Below are positions 23,811 through 33,890 of a stretch of 64,000 nt of DNA, one piece after another. The notes under the pieces are model-generated. The model did no database searches. It was not told where the DNA came from and saw nothing but the letters and a program-made list of their open reading frames with translations. This stretch comes from Alligator mississippiensis (lineage: Eukaryota > Chordata > Crocodylia > Alligatoridae): NCBI RefSeq assembly GCF_030867095.1, contig NC_081824.1, positions 53,168,882 through 53,232,881 on the forward strand, given 5' to 3'. The first letter of the stretch is position 1. Each line of letters opens with the position of its first letter. A program made the position numbers and the translations under genes.

Positions 23811-24436
23811 TAATACCCACCCTTGCCCCCAGCTGACATTGTATTGAGGGATAGCCAAAGGTATGTTAAAACAAGGAATAAGTAACAGAATTATTACACA
23901 GAGACCCCTGGAAGATGCACAAGGTGTGACGAGATCAATTTGGGGATCTTCACATGTACATGGCAAGAGGTGTGATTGCAGGATTCACAGATTCACAGAA
24001 ATTTAGGGCTGGAAGGGCCCTCATGAGATCTTTGGGTCCAGGCCCCCTGCTCTAGGCAGGAAAGACTGCTGGGGTCAAATAACTTCAGAAAGATGTGAAT
24101 CCAAAATCATTTTACATGCCCCATTTCCAGGCTGACTCCTAGGGCCCACATCTTAATCTTCAGCTCACCACCTCCCCAGGCCAAGCTCAGCACCCAAGGG
24201 TCTGAGCCATACAGAAACTTCAGCTCCTGCCCCTTATCAAAAAGCTCTGGGCATCCACTCAGACTTGAACTCAAAGCCTCTTTGCCCTTAACTCTACAAC
24301 TAAACAAGGGCAAAGTTTCCTTACACCTACCAGGGACCCGCTTTCCACTGCAAGTTCTGGGTCCATCTGAACTCACAACCTTCCTACCACAAGCTCAGCC
24401 CAAACCACTGACCGAGACATGCAGAGGAAGAAGGAA

Positions 24437-24508
24437 GGCACAAGTGAAATTTACACTCTTAAGTCCTAGCTTACAAAACCAATGCTTTAACCCCTGAGCT
24501 ATGGAGCC
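24437..24508 (-). pseudogene. tRNA-Thr(TGT)-like unit
   Basis: Reads GGCTCCATAGCTCAGGGGTT, AAAGCATTGG, loop TTTGTAA (TGT), then a decayed T arm (AGTGTAAATTT in place of the GTTCGAATC-like B box). The acceptor and D arm match vertebrate tRNA-Thr(TGT) nearly base for base. It lies 11 bp downstream of the AGT-like unit in the same orientation. Confidence 0.7.
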
Positions 24509-24519
24509 ATGCTGGAAGC

Positions 24520-24594
24520 TAAATAGTAGGCCTTGCACCCAGGTTCTCCCATTTACTAGACAAGTGCTTTAACTAACTAAGCCACAGAGCCTCC
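24520..24594 (-). pseudogene. tRNA-Thr(AGT)-like unit
   Basis: Reads GGAGGCTCTGTGGCTTAG, then TTAGTTAAAGC, anticodon loop CTAGTAA (AGT), then GAACCTGGGTGCAAGGCC as a B-box-like stretch. It follows vertebrate tRNA-Thr(AGT) closely through the A box and anticodon arm, with an altered acceptor stem and B box. Not a functional tRNA by inspection. Confidence 0.7.
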
Positions 24595-24605
24595 AAAAGA
24601 AGTGA

Positions 24606-24642
24606 GGTTTTTTTTTTAAATCAGAGAAAACCAGGATCCCTG
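24606..24642. repeat. Single hAT-like terminal repeat
   Basis: GGTTTTTTTTTTAAATCAGA then GAAAACCAGGATCCCTG matches the right end of the MITE at 22518-22682. It directly adjoins the tRNA-like head; its partner end is not visible. Confidence 0.55.
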
Positions 24643-24749
24643 GTGATAACTTTGGGGCTGGTTTTTATCCTGACTTTATTGAATGTGTGGCCAGGCTGGA
24701 GCTTCTAGTTGTGGGGCTAAGAGGATCCCCAAATGATCAAATTGTATGC

Positions 24750-25455
24750 TTGAAAGATACATAAATTTATTTTAATTTTCCATATATAGAATCTACTTAT
24801 TGGAGGGTCTTTTTAAATTCATCCTCCCACCTTTGCAGGAGGACAAGTGGTGGCAAGGGTGCAGGAGGTAAAGGGGCAAGTAGTAGAGGGGCAAGTAATA
24901 GGGAAGGCAGTATCAGGCTGGTAGGTGGGGAAGTTAGGTGGCTTGACCCCTGCTACATCATCACCCCACTATTTGCCCCCCTTGTTCCTGCTTCTTCCCC
25001 AGTGTCTGGATGCCCTATGCCCATCCTTGCCCATACTGCATCCTCTCATACCTGGTCCTTACTGTCTATCCCACTGGCGGCCTCTGCCTCCACCCCCTGC
25101 CTGCCCCTTCCCTGTTGTTGTCACTTATTCTCTAGCTCCTCCTCTGGCCTGCCTCTGGCTCCACTCCAAATCCAGCCTACCCACACAAAAGCAATTGCAG
25201 CAATAACATGGTTGCTTCATGGTTGGGCTGGGGTCAGAGCAATCCTGTGTTTCATGCCCCAGGTGGGAGGAGGGCTGGAGTTGGAGGTTAAGCAGTAATA
25301 GCAGCAGTGAGGGGAGGTGTGTGGTGTCCAGAACCAGAGGGGTTACTATCATGAGCAATAAGTATATGCTCTTGGAGACATCCAGGCAATTGTCTAGCAG
25401 TTAAGATTAGCTAGTGCAAAGCTTGCAAGTTTGCAACCCGCAAGTGGAATTTGTC
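24750..25455 (+). repeat. Dispersed repeat R, copy R1, 5' part
   Basis: TTTATTTTAATTTTCCATAT, then AGAATCTACTTATTGGAGG and a run of GGCAAGTAG/GGCAGGTGG-like units followed by C-rich Leu/Pro-like DNA. The same order appears at 53755-54250 (R2). The 93- and 98-codon frames are compositional. Its continuation seems to be 26276-26480, with LTR-C between. Confidence 0.55.
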
Positions 25456-26275
25456 TGTCACAATTTAACCAAAGTGTTGAATCTAACTGTTTGCACTGAT
25501 GATGGGATTGACTGGGCCCCAAAATAGGCAAACTACAAGATTAGCTGATCTAACAGGTTTTTTAAAGGTCAGCCATAACAAGATCTGACCACCTAATATA
25601 ATTAGCACATTCCAAGGAATCCAAGCAATAAGAAACCAAGGGGTTGAGCTTGGGCAGAGTAATGCTAATTTCAAACCTCAAAGTAATATGGTGTAATTTG
25701 CTTATTGGGTGAACCCGAGTTTGTGTGGTAACCTTTCATGATAATTTCTAACACCTTTTAATCCCATAGGGTAACAGCTATAGGGCAAGATTGTGACTGG
25801 CTTTAAAGCCAATGGATTAGCATAAAATAAGGCATAAAGGAACGTGCATGTCAAGTAACCAATTTGAAGGACGGGACAGAAGGAACATCGCTGTACTAAG
25901 CCTGGACCCTGGACTCCCAGTGGGAGTGAGGACCAGATCCTGACCAAGGGACCTTCCCAGTGACCCCTCAGACAGCGCTGACTGGGGACACCTGACTTCG
26001 CTGGAACAACTTGGCATGCACCTGGCATAGAGGGACTGCTGATAAGTTGCCAACCCCATGTGGGATCTCTTTGTCATTTTGTCTGTCTGTCGTTATTATT
26101 TACTATTAGCTCTTTATTATTGTACTATTTGTTTGTCGCATTAACCTTTCTGTTAACTGTTGTATGCTAAGCTATAAGTAAATTTGCCTTTAGTTCACAC
26201 CCGACTTGCCTCCTCAATCCCGAACCCAGCAGCCCAATGGCTGATACACTCACAGCGCCTAACCAGCCTGTGACA
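25456..26275 (+). mobile_element. LTR-C, solo LTR candidate
   Basis: Ends TGTCACA (25456-25462) and TGTGACA (26269-26275) are exact inverted repeats in the TG...CA form. The interior has LTR-like composition with AT-rich U3-like sequence, a GC-rich middle and a T-rich end, in 820 bp. Sequence on both sides belongs to repeat R, supporting insertion into it. No 5-bp duplication is visible (TTGTC against GAGGG), which lowers confidence. No retroviral frame adjoins. Confidence 0.55.
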
Positions 26276-26485
26276 GAGGGGTGGTAGCGGTGGGGCAAAT
26301 ATAGTGGCTGGTGACAGGCAAGGGGACAGGTCCAACATCAATATAGGGTGGGACTAGAATCAGAGCTACAGCAGCTGCCTGCCCCCACCCCCACTTGTAC
26401 TCATGTCTAAGATAAGGGGCTTTTCCCCCCATGTTAAATGGGGGCAAAACCATGTCTTGGATTTGAGTAAATACAGTAAATTTGG
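26276..26485 (+). repeat. Dispersed repeat R1, 3' part
   Basis: Ends in GGGGCAAAACCATGTCTTGG then ATTTGAGTAAATACAGTAA, an AT-rich end preceded by an inverted pair (CCCCCCATGTTAAATGGGGG). Probably the far end of R1 after LTR-C insertion. Confidence 0.4.
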
Positions 26486-27135
26486 GTCATCAACTCTTCC
26501 TCACTCAATCCAAGTAAGGCCTACTAATGTCAATCTTTTTATTTATTTGTATTACATCCAAGCTACAAATGTAATTAATTTCCTGCTATTATATTGGCAA
26601 AGCACTAGTGTGTCCTTGGCTGCTCTATTTTAATTTTTTGTTTTTGGAGAGAGAAAGGGAGAGGATTGTGTTTGTGTTAGAGAAAGAAATTGGGGTAAAC
26701 ATTCCTGTGAACCTTTTAAAAATATTGGGTGCCTGCAGACACAGGGTACTGAACTTGATGTCCCAAGAGCCCCTTTCTAGTTCTATGTTCCTAAAAGATA
26801 TAGAGGTTGAAAATTATCTTTAGCTCATCCAAGAAAACAGACTTGTAGTGACCTACACTCATTCATATACCATCAGTGAGAATTTAGAGAAAGTTTGAAA
26901 AGGGACCGCTGGTGTGAATGCTATACACTTATGTCAAATTTATTATCTTTAACAAGTAAAAAAAAAAACCCAAGCTTTTCAAAAAAACATCAACATGGTC
27001 CTGGATGCATCCTTGTCACTCAGTATACATGTGGTAAGGTGACTATATAACAACTAATCAATGCACACAGATAATATATGGGATGTGTGTTATTTTTCAC
27101 TTACAAAAACAATGTCAGTGTGCAAATGTAAGCTA
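26486..27135. other. No gene seen
   Basis: AT-rich. A TACTGAACTTGATGTCCCAA then CTAGTTCTATG phrase near 26745-26790 may be a very old CR1 tail but is too decayed to call. Confidence 0.4.
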
Positions 27136-27139
27136 AGAT

Positions 27140-27545
27140 ACCTGTAGACATGAATGCCACGTGCCCCCAGAGGCTGGTGGTCATGGAGAGCTCCTGCAGG
27201 CAGCAGTGGCACTGTTGGCAGTGGGAGCATGGCAGCGGCAAGGAGCTCCCTCAGGCAGCCAGAGGGCTGTTGGTGGTGTGGTGGGGTGGAGGACTTGGAC
27301 CAGCAGTCAGCAACCACCCACAGACACCGCAGGCAGTGTAGGTAGCTGCCAGCGGCAATTGCGGATTGCCCACAGATGCCACTGGTGGTGTCAGCAGCGA
27401 GGGGGAGGGGGAGGCTGGTGAGCAGCAACTGCCTGCAGATACCACCAGCAGTGTTGGCAGTGCTTTTTCTCAGGTGGTACACCACCATGCTCAGGGGGTG
27501 CATGTGCACCCGTGTGCACCCACTACGCGTCACCAATGCCTGCAG
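27140..27545. repeat. GCA/GGC-rich degenerate repeat
   Basis: Repeated AGCAGTGGCACTGTTGGCAG, CAGCAACTGCCTGCAGATAC and CACCAGCAGTGTTGGCAG-like words at about 75-bp spacing. Open frames on both strands (up to 148 codons) follow from the GCA bias. The last 65 bp (CAGGGGGTGCATGTGCACCC...) resemble 33075-33135 inside the hAT-like element at 32554. Confidence 0.6.
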
Positions 27546-28885
27546 AGTTCATGGAGGTCCCTTTCAGTCTTATATTTCTGGACAGTTATTCAGAGCAAAG
27601 ATTCAAGTGAGTATTTTCACCAGGAAACTGCAAACACATTTACTTTCATTCTGTCACTCCTCTGATTTATAGAAAATACTAAAAGGAGTGTTAACATCAG
27701 GGCTTGAAAAATCCACATATGCCAAGAAGCTGGAATATGTCCTAGGCAACTGCTATTACTATTTACAAAGGCTCAGTTTTCATTTCAAAATAAATTCTGC
27801 AGTGCTTCCATGTGCTAAGATAACTTTCCAAATGTAAACTGAGTGTAAACACTTCCTAAGAGTACAGACAGACATTTCCCTAGCCTTTGCTGATGTTTCA
27901 GTCTTGTCAGTTTTCACTGCTCTTATTCAGTACCATGTTGTCAGTAGCAAAACTAAACTGAATCAGGTCAGTTTCATTCTGCTGCTACTTGGGAAGTTGT
28001 GAGCACTGTAGGTGCCTGCAGTGAAGTTATTCAATTATGCCAGGCTGCCAGAGCAGTAGGGTAATAAAACCCATTGCCATCCTTCAAGAAGTAGCTGGGA
28101 TGGGGAGAAATAAGTTAGGGATTTCTGCATTTTTTTGGCAGTCAGAGGGCATGTGTTTGATTACATGTAGTAGCTGGGAAAGGTAGAGCATCAAACCAAG
28201 GAGAGGGTACTGTATATATTCCCCTTGCAGCAGATAGAAACCAGAGAGACATTCAGAACTGTACGTATTTGCCAACAACTCCAAGAATAGCAAAGATTCC
28301 TGAACTACACAGTCCCTTCCTACATTCTTCCAGAATTTTAATTTTTTTATGCAAAATGTATGTCCTTCAAAGCTTCTAACAAACAAATATAAGGAGGACT
28401 CTGCCCCTTAGGATGATAAATTATACATGAAAGATCAAATGAAAGAAGAAATAAACTTGACATCTGACAGCTTGTCACACCTGTGAAGTAACAGACAGCA
28501 GCTGCCAAGGCAAACTCAGTACAAAGTGTAAGCAAGTTACATTTTATTAAAACATTTTTGTCAATCTTCTTTCAAAAATCCTTGTGCTATACACTTTATA
28601 TGTAATGTCAGGCAGTGTAATACCTACTTTATCTCCCATAACTATACTTCAGCCAGCTTTTGCAGCAGCAGTGAATATTCGTGATAACTATATGTTTTGT
28701 CGCTTGAACTACATCTTATGTTGTATATTTTGGGTCTGTGAACTTAGAAAGAGTTAGTCCTTTTAAGGTGTAATACAACAAAGAAAATAAAACCTTACTA
28801 TTGACATTTACTGAATTGGTTTCTGTTCCTGGATGCATCCTTATTCACTGTGTCTAGCTCAACACATTTGGGGCCTTGTTATCAT
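27546..28885. other. No gene seen
   Basis: AT-rich DNA without recognised repeats or domains. Confidence 0.5.
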
Positions 28886-29548
28886 GGCTAGGTACAGACA
28901 GTCAAAAGCCTGAGGCTGAATCAAGTCAGTCTTTGCTGGTTAGTCTAAACTGCACAGATTCAATTGAAACAGAAGAGAACAGACATTTACCTTTGATTCA
29001 GGTAGCACAGCCACATGCCTGCAGTGGCCCAGACCAGAAGCCTGGGGGCACTACAGCATGGCTTTCTGGCTGTGTGTTCATTTCCTCTTCCTGCTGCCCC
29101 TGAAGCCTCCAGGATTTACTGTCCAGAATTACAGCAACAGGACTGTGCAGGGTTGCTCATCACTTCCTCTTCTTGTTTCCAGGTACCTCTGGGATTTCTA
29201 GTCCACAGTTGCAGCTAGCAGTAGGTTTGAGTGGGGGAAGGGGTGTTTAACCCCTCTCCCTGGCCCCAGCTCTGAGCTGGGATTTGCCTGGGGTTGGGCA
29301 CGCCCCACCCACCCTGCCCCAGACTGGGCTGCAACCTCAACTGGGCTTGCCCCCACCCAGCTGTCAGCCAGTCCTCACTGCTCCAGGTAGAGACCAGAGA
29401 GGACGAGCCAGCCCTGCTTTCTGGAGCAGAGAGCAAAGCCCACCATTTTGAAACTGGTTTATGTCCACTGGTTTATTCTGCTCTGTTACAGGTTTAAACC
29501 AGTTTCTGAACACTTAAACTGGTTTACGTGTAATTTCCGTCCCTAGCC
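28886..29548 (+). mobile_element. DNA-transposon-like element P, copy P1
   Basis: Terminal inverted repeats GGCTAGGTACAGACAG (left) and, inverted from the right, GGCTAGGGACGGAAAT. The interior carries GC-rich blocks and words of the type AAACTGGTTTA near the right end. It is the inverted relative of 57697-58544: blocks such as CTGAATCAAGTCAGTCTTTG and GCAGGAAGAGGAAATGAACAC-like sequence occur in both in reverse order and strand. No transposase frame; non-autonomous. Confidence 0.75.
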
Positions 29549-30465
29549 ATAATGAGTACTTTAAGCCATGTAAAGGTGTTAATGTACAGACAATCCAGGG
29601 ATTAAGTACTCCAGGACCTGCCCAAAATTAACATGTAACAAAGCCCTAACTCCTATTGCAGTATAGCACACAATTCCTGTCACAGGCCTTTGCCTAAAAG
29701 CTGAGCCTATCATATAGCCATGGCCCAAACCATACTCTTCCTTACTAAAAAGATATACATATATTTAATATGATTTTAAATTCTTTTGTGGGTTCTACAC
29801 CTGCTGCCTAGCAAATTCTAGCTCTTCATCCCTATCTACTATGTCACATAGAACAGATTAAGTCATGGTATGTAATATATTGTCAGGTCAACTGTCTCAG
29901 TTTTCTGGACAGCTCCACAACATTTGCTTTCCCAGATGTTCAGAGGATGTTAAATGAAAGTAATGAATGACAAATCAGATTTCATTTCACTAGTATTTCC
30001 TCTGAAGCCACAGTGCTCCCAGTATATTCTTCAGAATCTAACTGAAAGACTAATTAAAGTTAATGAGCAATGTAGCTCTTTTGTATGGAGAAGAACAACT
30101 GCAAGTGAAGGGGTGTCCACTCATATGACACCTGCTGGCAAGGAATCCTTCTGAAAGACTGGCTTTCAAAAAGACAGACTACTGAACTATTGTGCTCAGG
30201 CTGGAAAAATTCCTGTAGAGTCATGTGATTTATATGACTCACCAATCCAGCTTGGTGACTGGATTGACTGGGTCTTGGGGGGAACCTGGGGTCAGAAGTA
30301 CTTCTGGTTCACTTCCAAGTTCACTGCCAAGAACGCAGGTGGGGAAGTGTCCCCATGCTCATGTGGGATACTACATCCACCTCACCCTCACAGCATTCAC
30401 AAGCCACACCTGGTACCTCATAATATGTAGAAAAATCATTTAAAGCTGTGTCTATGGCTGAATAG
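29549..30465. other. No gene seen
   Basis: AT-rich with short frames; nothing supported. Confidence 0.5.
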
Positions 30466-30469
30466 CTGA

Positions 30470-30609
30470 CTCTCCAAATCAGCATTGAATCTTCAGATTT
30501 GGATTCGGGTGAATTGAATTGAGGATAGTGATCAGAATCAACAAATCGAATCACTGTCCACAATTAGGGCTGAATCTGAATTGAATACTGCCCATTTTTC
30601 ACACCCCTA
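30470..30609 (+). repeat. Dispersed repeat Q, copy Q1
   Basis: Rich in GAATC/GATTC words and ends TGCCCATTTTTCACACCCCTA. The same organisation and ending recur at 55668-55815 (Q2). A CCCCTA end with GAATCGATTC-like interior resembles reptile hAT MITEs with TAGGGGTGTG ends, but the other terminus is not resolved. Confidence 0.5.
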
Positions 30610-32553
30610 AAGTTGTCAAAGAATACTGATACAAAGTGGTATGATGCAACTTTTACATCTACATCATTTGTAGTGGTACAAGTGTAACAAACTTTAACCC
30701 TACTTCATCCACGGCCAATATAAGAATGATTTGACTGAATTGCTATTGCTAGAAGATCATACAGATGTAAGAATTCCAGCACAAGTGTTGCTATATGCTC
30801 CCCTTTTAAGTAGATACAAATGTACACTTGTCAGTACCCTGTAATTTAGGCTTCTGTTGGTTTAAATTTTGACTTCAGTGGAGCTGTCTTTGAGGGGGTG
30901 GGGGGAAGGGTTAGTACCTAGTTGAAGATCTGATCCATAATCTCCACTGATAATTACTTTTGCAGGTTTGAAGATTTAAAGAAGATGCGATCCTAGCCGG
31001 TGTTTCTGATCCCTTCTCATCCCTGGATAATGAAGTGTCCAGTGAGCTATTTGATCCTCTTATCAGAGAGAAGACCAAAATGACTAAGATATAGTACTGA
31101 GAGAGGTAAGGAGTCCAGGGCCAGCTGGCCAGCCCAGACCCTTGAACAGATTTAATGGCAAAAGGGACCTTAAATGAGATGGCCACCTGCCCCAGGTGTA
31201 GGTGCTGACTGGCAGACCTGGGGCACAAGTAAAGGGACAGGTGGCTCAGGGAGAGGTGCAATAGCCCAGGGCATGGGCCAGAAGGGCCAGTCTGGCTGCA
31301 GGAGCTGCAGGATGCAAAACTCCAGGGATCAGCCAGTCAGGACTAACTGGGAGAAAGTACTTTATGGGGCAGAAGAGACTTTGCACCATGAGTAACACAA
31401 GGTAAGCGCCTCAAACCTTCTGCATGTGTACTATCATGGGGTAAAATTAATCCTGAAAGGGAGCTTATGTTTTGGGAGCTTTATGTTTTGGGAGCATACA
31501 CTAATGTTTCTGATTTACATTTGGACCAGAGGACCTGAGTCCTGTAAGGAGCAGATCAGAGGCCACTGGGTTCAGCAGGGGTACCTATCTCAGACGACTC
31601 CCGGGGTCCAGAGCCCTGGGTTGTTGAGTATGGGCAGGAGTCCAAATACAGTCAGAGAGAAGATTGTGGCCAGAGGACTGCATATCTCACAGCACAAGAC
31701 TGGAGAGAGTAACTCCTGTGCCTGTAAGGGGTGTGCTTAGGGATCAAGTGGCTCAGAGCCCATGAGGGGCTAGAGCTGGAGCCTGAGAACCTAGGATCCT
31801 GGTGTGATGAACCAGGCAGCAGGACCCAGCCAGATTAAAAGTGTACTAAGGCCAAGAAGGGCCTGGGTTCATACAAGGACCTACCTCAAAACCCTCCTGG
31901 GGGTAACCTCCTTTCAAAACTATTATATCAAGTCATGGCAGGTGAGAGAACCATGAGGTAGAAAGACCCAGAGGGTCTGAGAGCACGTGTGAAGAGGTCA
32001 GAGCCATGCAGTGAGCCAGGCTAGGAACCTTGTCATGCCAGCACTGAACATTTCAGTTACAACATATACTACATCTATTATCATGGCACCTATATAATTT
32101 TGATCTCATCTGATAAGGGAGACCCATAGTCAGTTGAATCTACTAATACACTATTCATAACAGTTGGAGATTATATATGCTTATATCCAACAGACTGTAA
32201 GTATGGTTATATATTAAATGTAAAAGATATATCGCCATCTTTATATATGACCACAAATTATACCTCCAGATAAAACTTTGAATCCCCTCCTTTTTAAAAG
32301 GTTAAATGGAGGTGGAAGGATCCAAGGAAAGAACTGTGGTTTAGTATCCTTTTGTGGTAGCCACAACTCTTTGAATGCCAATTAAGCCAAATTTATTTTA
32401 TTTTATCCTGGTTCATCCCTTATAATGCTCCCATTGCTGTAGTATCAAATTTAAGAACCAACAAGGAGATTCACTGCTCTCACTTGAGATTTTTCTCTCC
32501 ATATTCCTATCAGAAAGAAAGTTGTGTGGATGTATTCTGTCTTTTTCCTAGGT
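30610..32553. other. Unclassified, possible old LTR sequence at 31160-32045
   Basis: The middle part is GC-richer with CAGGAGCTGCAGGATGC-like phrases, a TCAAGTCATGGCAGGTGAGA block near 31930 resembling the 3' block of family-A LTRs, and an 18-bp local duplication (GGGAGCTTTATGTTTT) near 31470. No paired ends were found. The flanks are AT-rich and featureless. Confidence 0.3.
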
Positions 32554-33240
32554 CAGGACTGGCAAATGGATGGCCCATGGAGCATGTGGGGCCCCTGAAG
32601 GCCCTGCAGCCCTTGGACTCATTCCTGGGCACTGCTCCCTGCTTTACAGCTGGAGTCTCTGGGCTCCTTCCTCTGGCTTGCACTTCCTGTTCCTGATCCT
32701 GGGGTTAGGATGATGCATCCAGGGAGCATGAGGCTCTGGGATCCAAGTGGTTCCCCATGGCATGGGAGCCTGTGTTGCAGAGGGAGCTTGAGGTGCCCAA
32801 TTAGTTCAGAAGAAACAACATGGTGGTGGTGCAATGGGTGCACAGAAGACCACATGGGCAACTGGTACCTCCTGAGTCTGGGGGTCCCCCCAGGGGCCAG
32901 CTGGTGACCGGGGGGGGGGGGCGGGGTGTCTCCCAGCAGCTTCTGGTTACTGAGCGTGCCAGTAGCATGGAAGTGGCATAAGTGCTGGCACTTCCACATG
33001 AAGCACAGTGGCAGTGCCACCGGTGGAGCCAATTTCAGGGGGGGCACTAGCATTCACTGTGCCCCACTACCAGCCGGAGTGCTTCCTGTCAGGGGGCACC
33101 AGTGCTCTCAGGGGATGCACATGCCCCCCTGTGTTTCCCCTATGCATTGCCTCTTGAAGACCATATAATGAGGGGAGCATGGTGGCAAGGTAAGTTATGT
33201 GTTGTGTGGTCCCTAGTCACTGAGAAGTTGGAAAGCCCTG
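32554..33240. mobile_element. Probable hAT-like element
   Basis: Starts CAGGACTGGCAAATGGATGG then GCCC, and its inverted right end reads CAGGGCTTTCCAACTTCTC. Both fit the CAGGG..GGCAA.. ends of hAT transposons. Flanks TCCTAGGT and TCACAGAT match at 5 of 8, a weak duplication. The interior is GC-rich with a G12 run near 32910-32921. Open frames here are compositional. Confidence 0.45.
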
Positions 33241-33634
33241 TCACAGATGAATAGCAAGTCAGATATTTTATGTATTTACACACAATAGCATAAAACCAGT
33301 AGGCATGTAGTGTTTAGGAGACAAGGACAGCCTAGGCAGTGCATTTTACATTGGGACTAGAGACTGGTAAAGCTCTCAGGTTGGTAAGACCTGAAAATTT
33401 ATATCTGACACAGTACTCTACCCTAACAAATGGAACTGCTGGAGCACAGGACTATGTAGCATTTGTCCTTAGGTTGGTATGGAGGGGTAGTGCTGTGTTC
33501 TGTAATAACTGCAGGTTAAGGTGCAGAGTGGAGATGCACCTTATAGATTAAATCAGAGCTGCACAAGCTTTTGTGGGCCAGAACTCAATCAGATTCTATG
33601 AAAGAATATGCACAGAATGGGCTATGAAATATAG
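33241..33634. other. No gene seen
   Basis: Short AT-rich spacer between two hAT-like elements; nothing supported. Confidence 0.4.
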
Positions 33635-33890
33635 TAAGGATTGGCAAAGTATGGCCTATGGGCTGAATCTGGCCTGCAGATGCAGGGTGTCAGTAGCATT
33701 TAACTACAAGGGGCTTAGACTGTGGCTCCTCTTCCCCCTGCCTCCATGGATGTGTGTACCATCTGCAGTCACTTTCCCTGTGCTGCCATGGAAAAAAATG
33801 ATGGCAGCAGCTGAGTGACCACCTGTCCACCAGCCTCTAACTTCTAATGGACCATACTGGCCCTCACCCAGAAAAGATTGCCTACCCCTG
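33635..33890. mobile_element. hAT-like MITE
   Basis: Left end TAAGGATTGGCAAAGTATGG and inverted right end CAGGGGTAGGCAATCTTTTC are diverged copies of the vertebrate hAT terminus CAGGGGT.GGCAA. Flanks AAATATAG and AAATAGAA agree at 6 of 8. The body has the CCTATGGGCTGAATCTGGCC-like word usual next to such ends. No transposase frame. Confidence 0.65.

Larger units (their letters stand above)
21994..23825 (+). mobile_element. LINE copy L1copy, endonuclease-type non-LTR retrotransposon, internally deleted
   Basis: Starts with a 5' leader containing CCCTGGACCGTAACCTTGTC and ATGGTGGAGAGGC, a block whose inverse-strand relative also begins L2copy near 63220. It continues into an EEP-type endonuclease (22683-23440) and ends with the C-terminal zinc-finger segment (23745-23810). 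Nearly all of the reverse transcriptase between about 23450 and 23530 is missing. A hAT-like MITE sits at 22518-22682. It is not CR1: the 3' end and the C-terminal finger differ. I cannot assign the clade (RTE-like or another apurinic-endonuclease group). Both copies in the window are dead. Confidence 0.75.
23982..24598 (-). mobile_element. Candidate composite SINE: tandem tRNA-like head, CR1 3' tail
   Basis: On the minus strand, two clear tRNA-Thr-like units (24594-24520 and 24508-24437) are followed by two weaker tRNA-like units (about 24416-24350 and 24310-24245), an unrelated body (about 24240-24090), and a CR1 3' end (24085-23982) that finishes with a tandem CTGTGAAT repeat. A tRNA-derived head plus a LINE 3' tail is the architecture of SINEs mobilised by the partner LINE; tortoise tRNA SINEs with CR1-like tails are a known precedent. 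The multiple heads are unusual. The alternative is a chance junction of a tRNA-pseudogene cluster with a CR1 fragment. Confidence 0.5.

Noticed and set aside
24437..24594. Functional tRNA-Thr genes
   Set aside because: T arms and acceptor pairings are eroded and the units sit in a repeat-like context with a CR1 tail, so they are tRNA-derived relics.
26276..26300. Primer-binding site after LTR-C (a TGG-starting stretch)
   Set aside because: No confident complementarity to a tRNA 3' end can be shown by eye, and the sequence appears to belong to repeat R.
26740..26795. Additional CR1 3' tail
   Set aside because: Only weak resemblance to the CR1 end; too short and decayed to support.
27090..27536. 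148-codon minus-strand frame
   Set aside because: Lies in the GCA-rich repeat with several overlapping frames open on both strands.
31160..32045. Fifth family-A-like LTR
   Set aside because: One GTCATGGCA-like block resembles family A, but ends, TATA box and duplication are absent.
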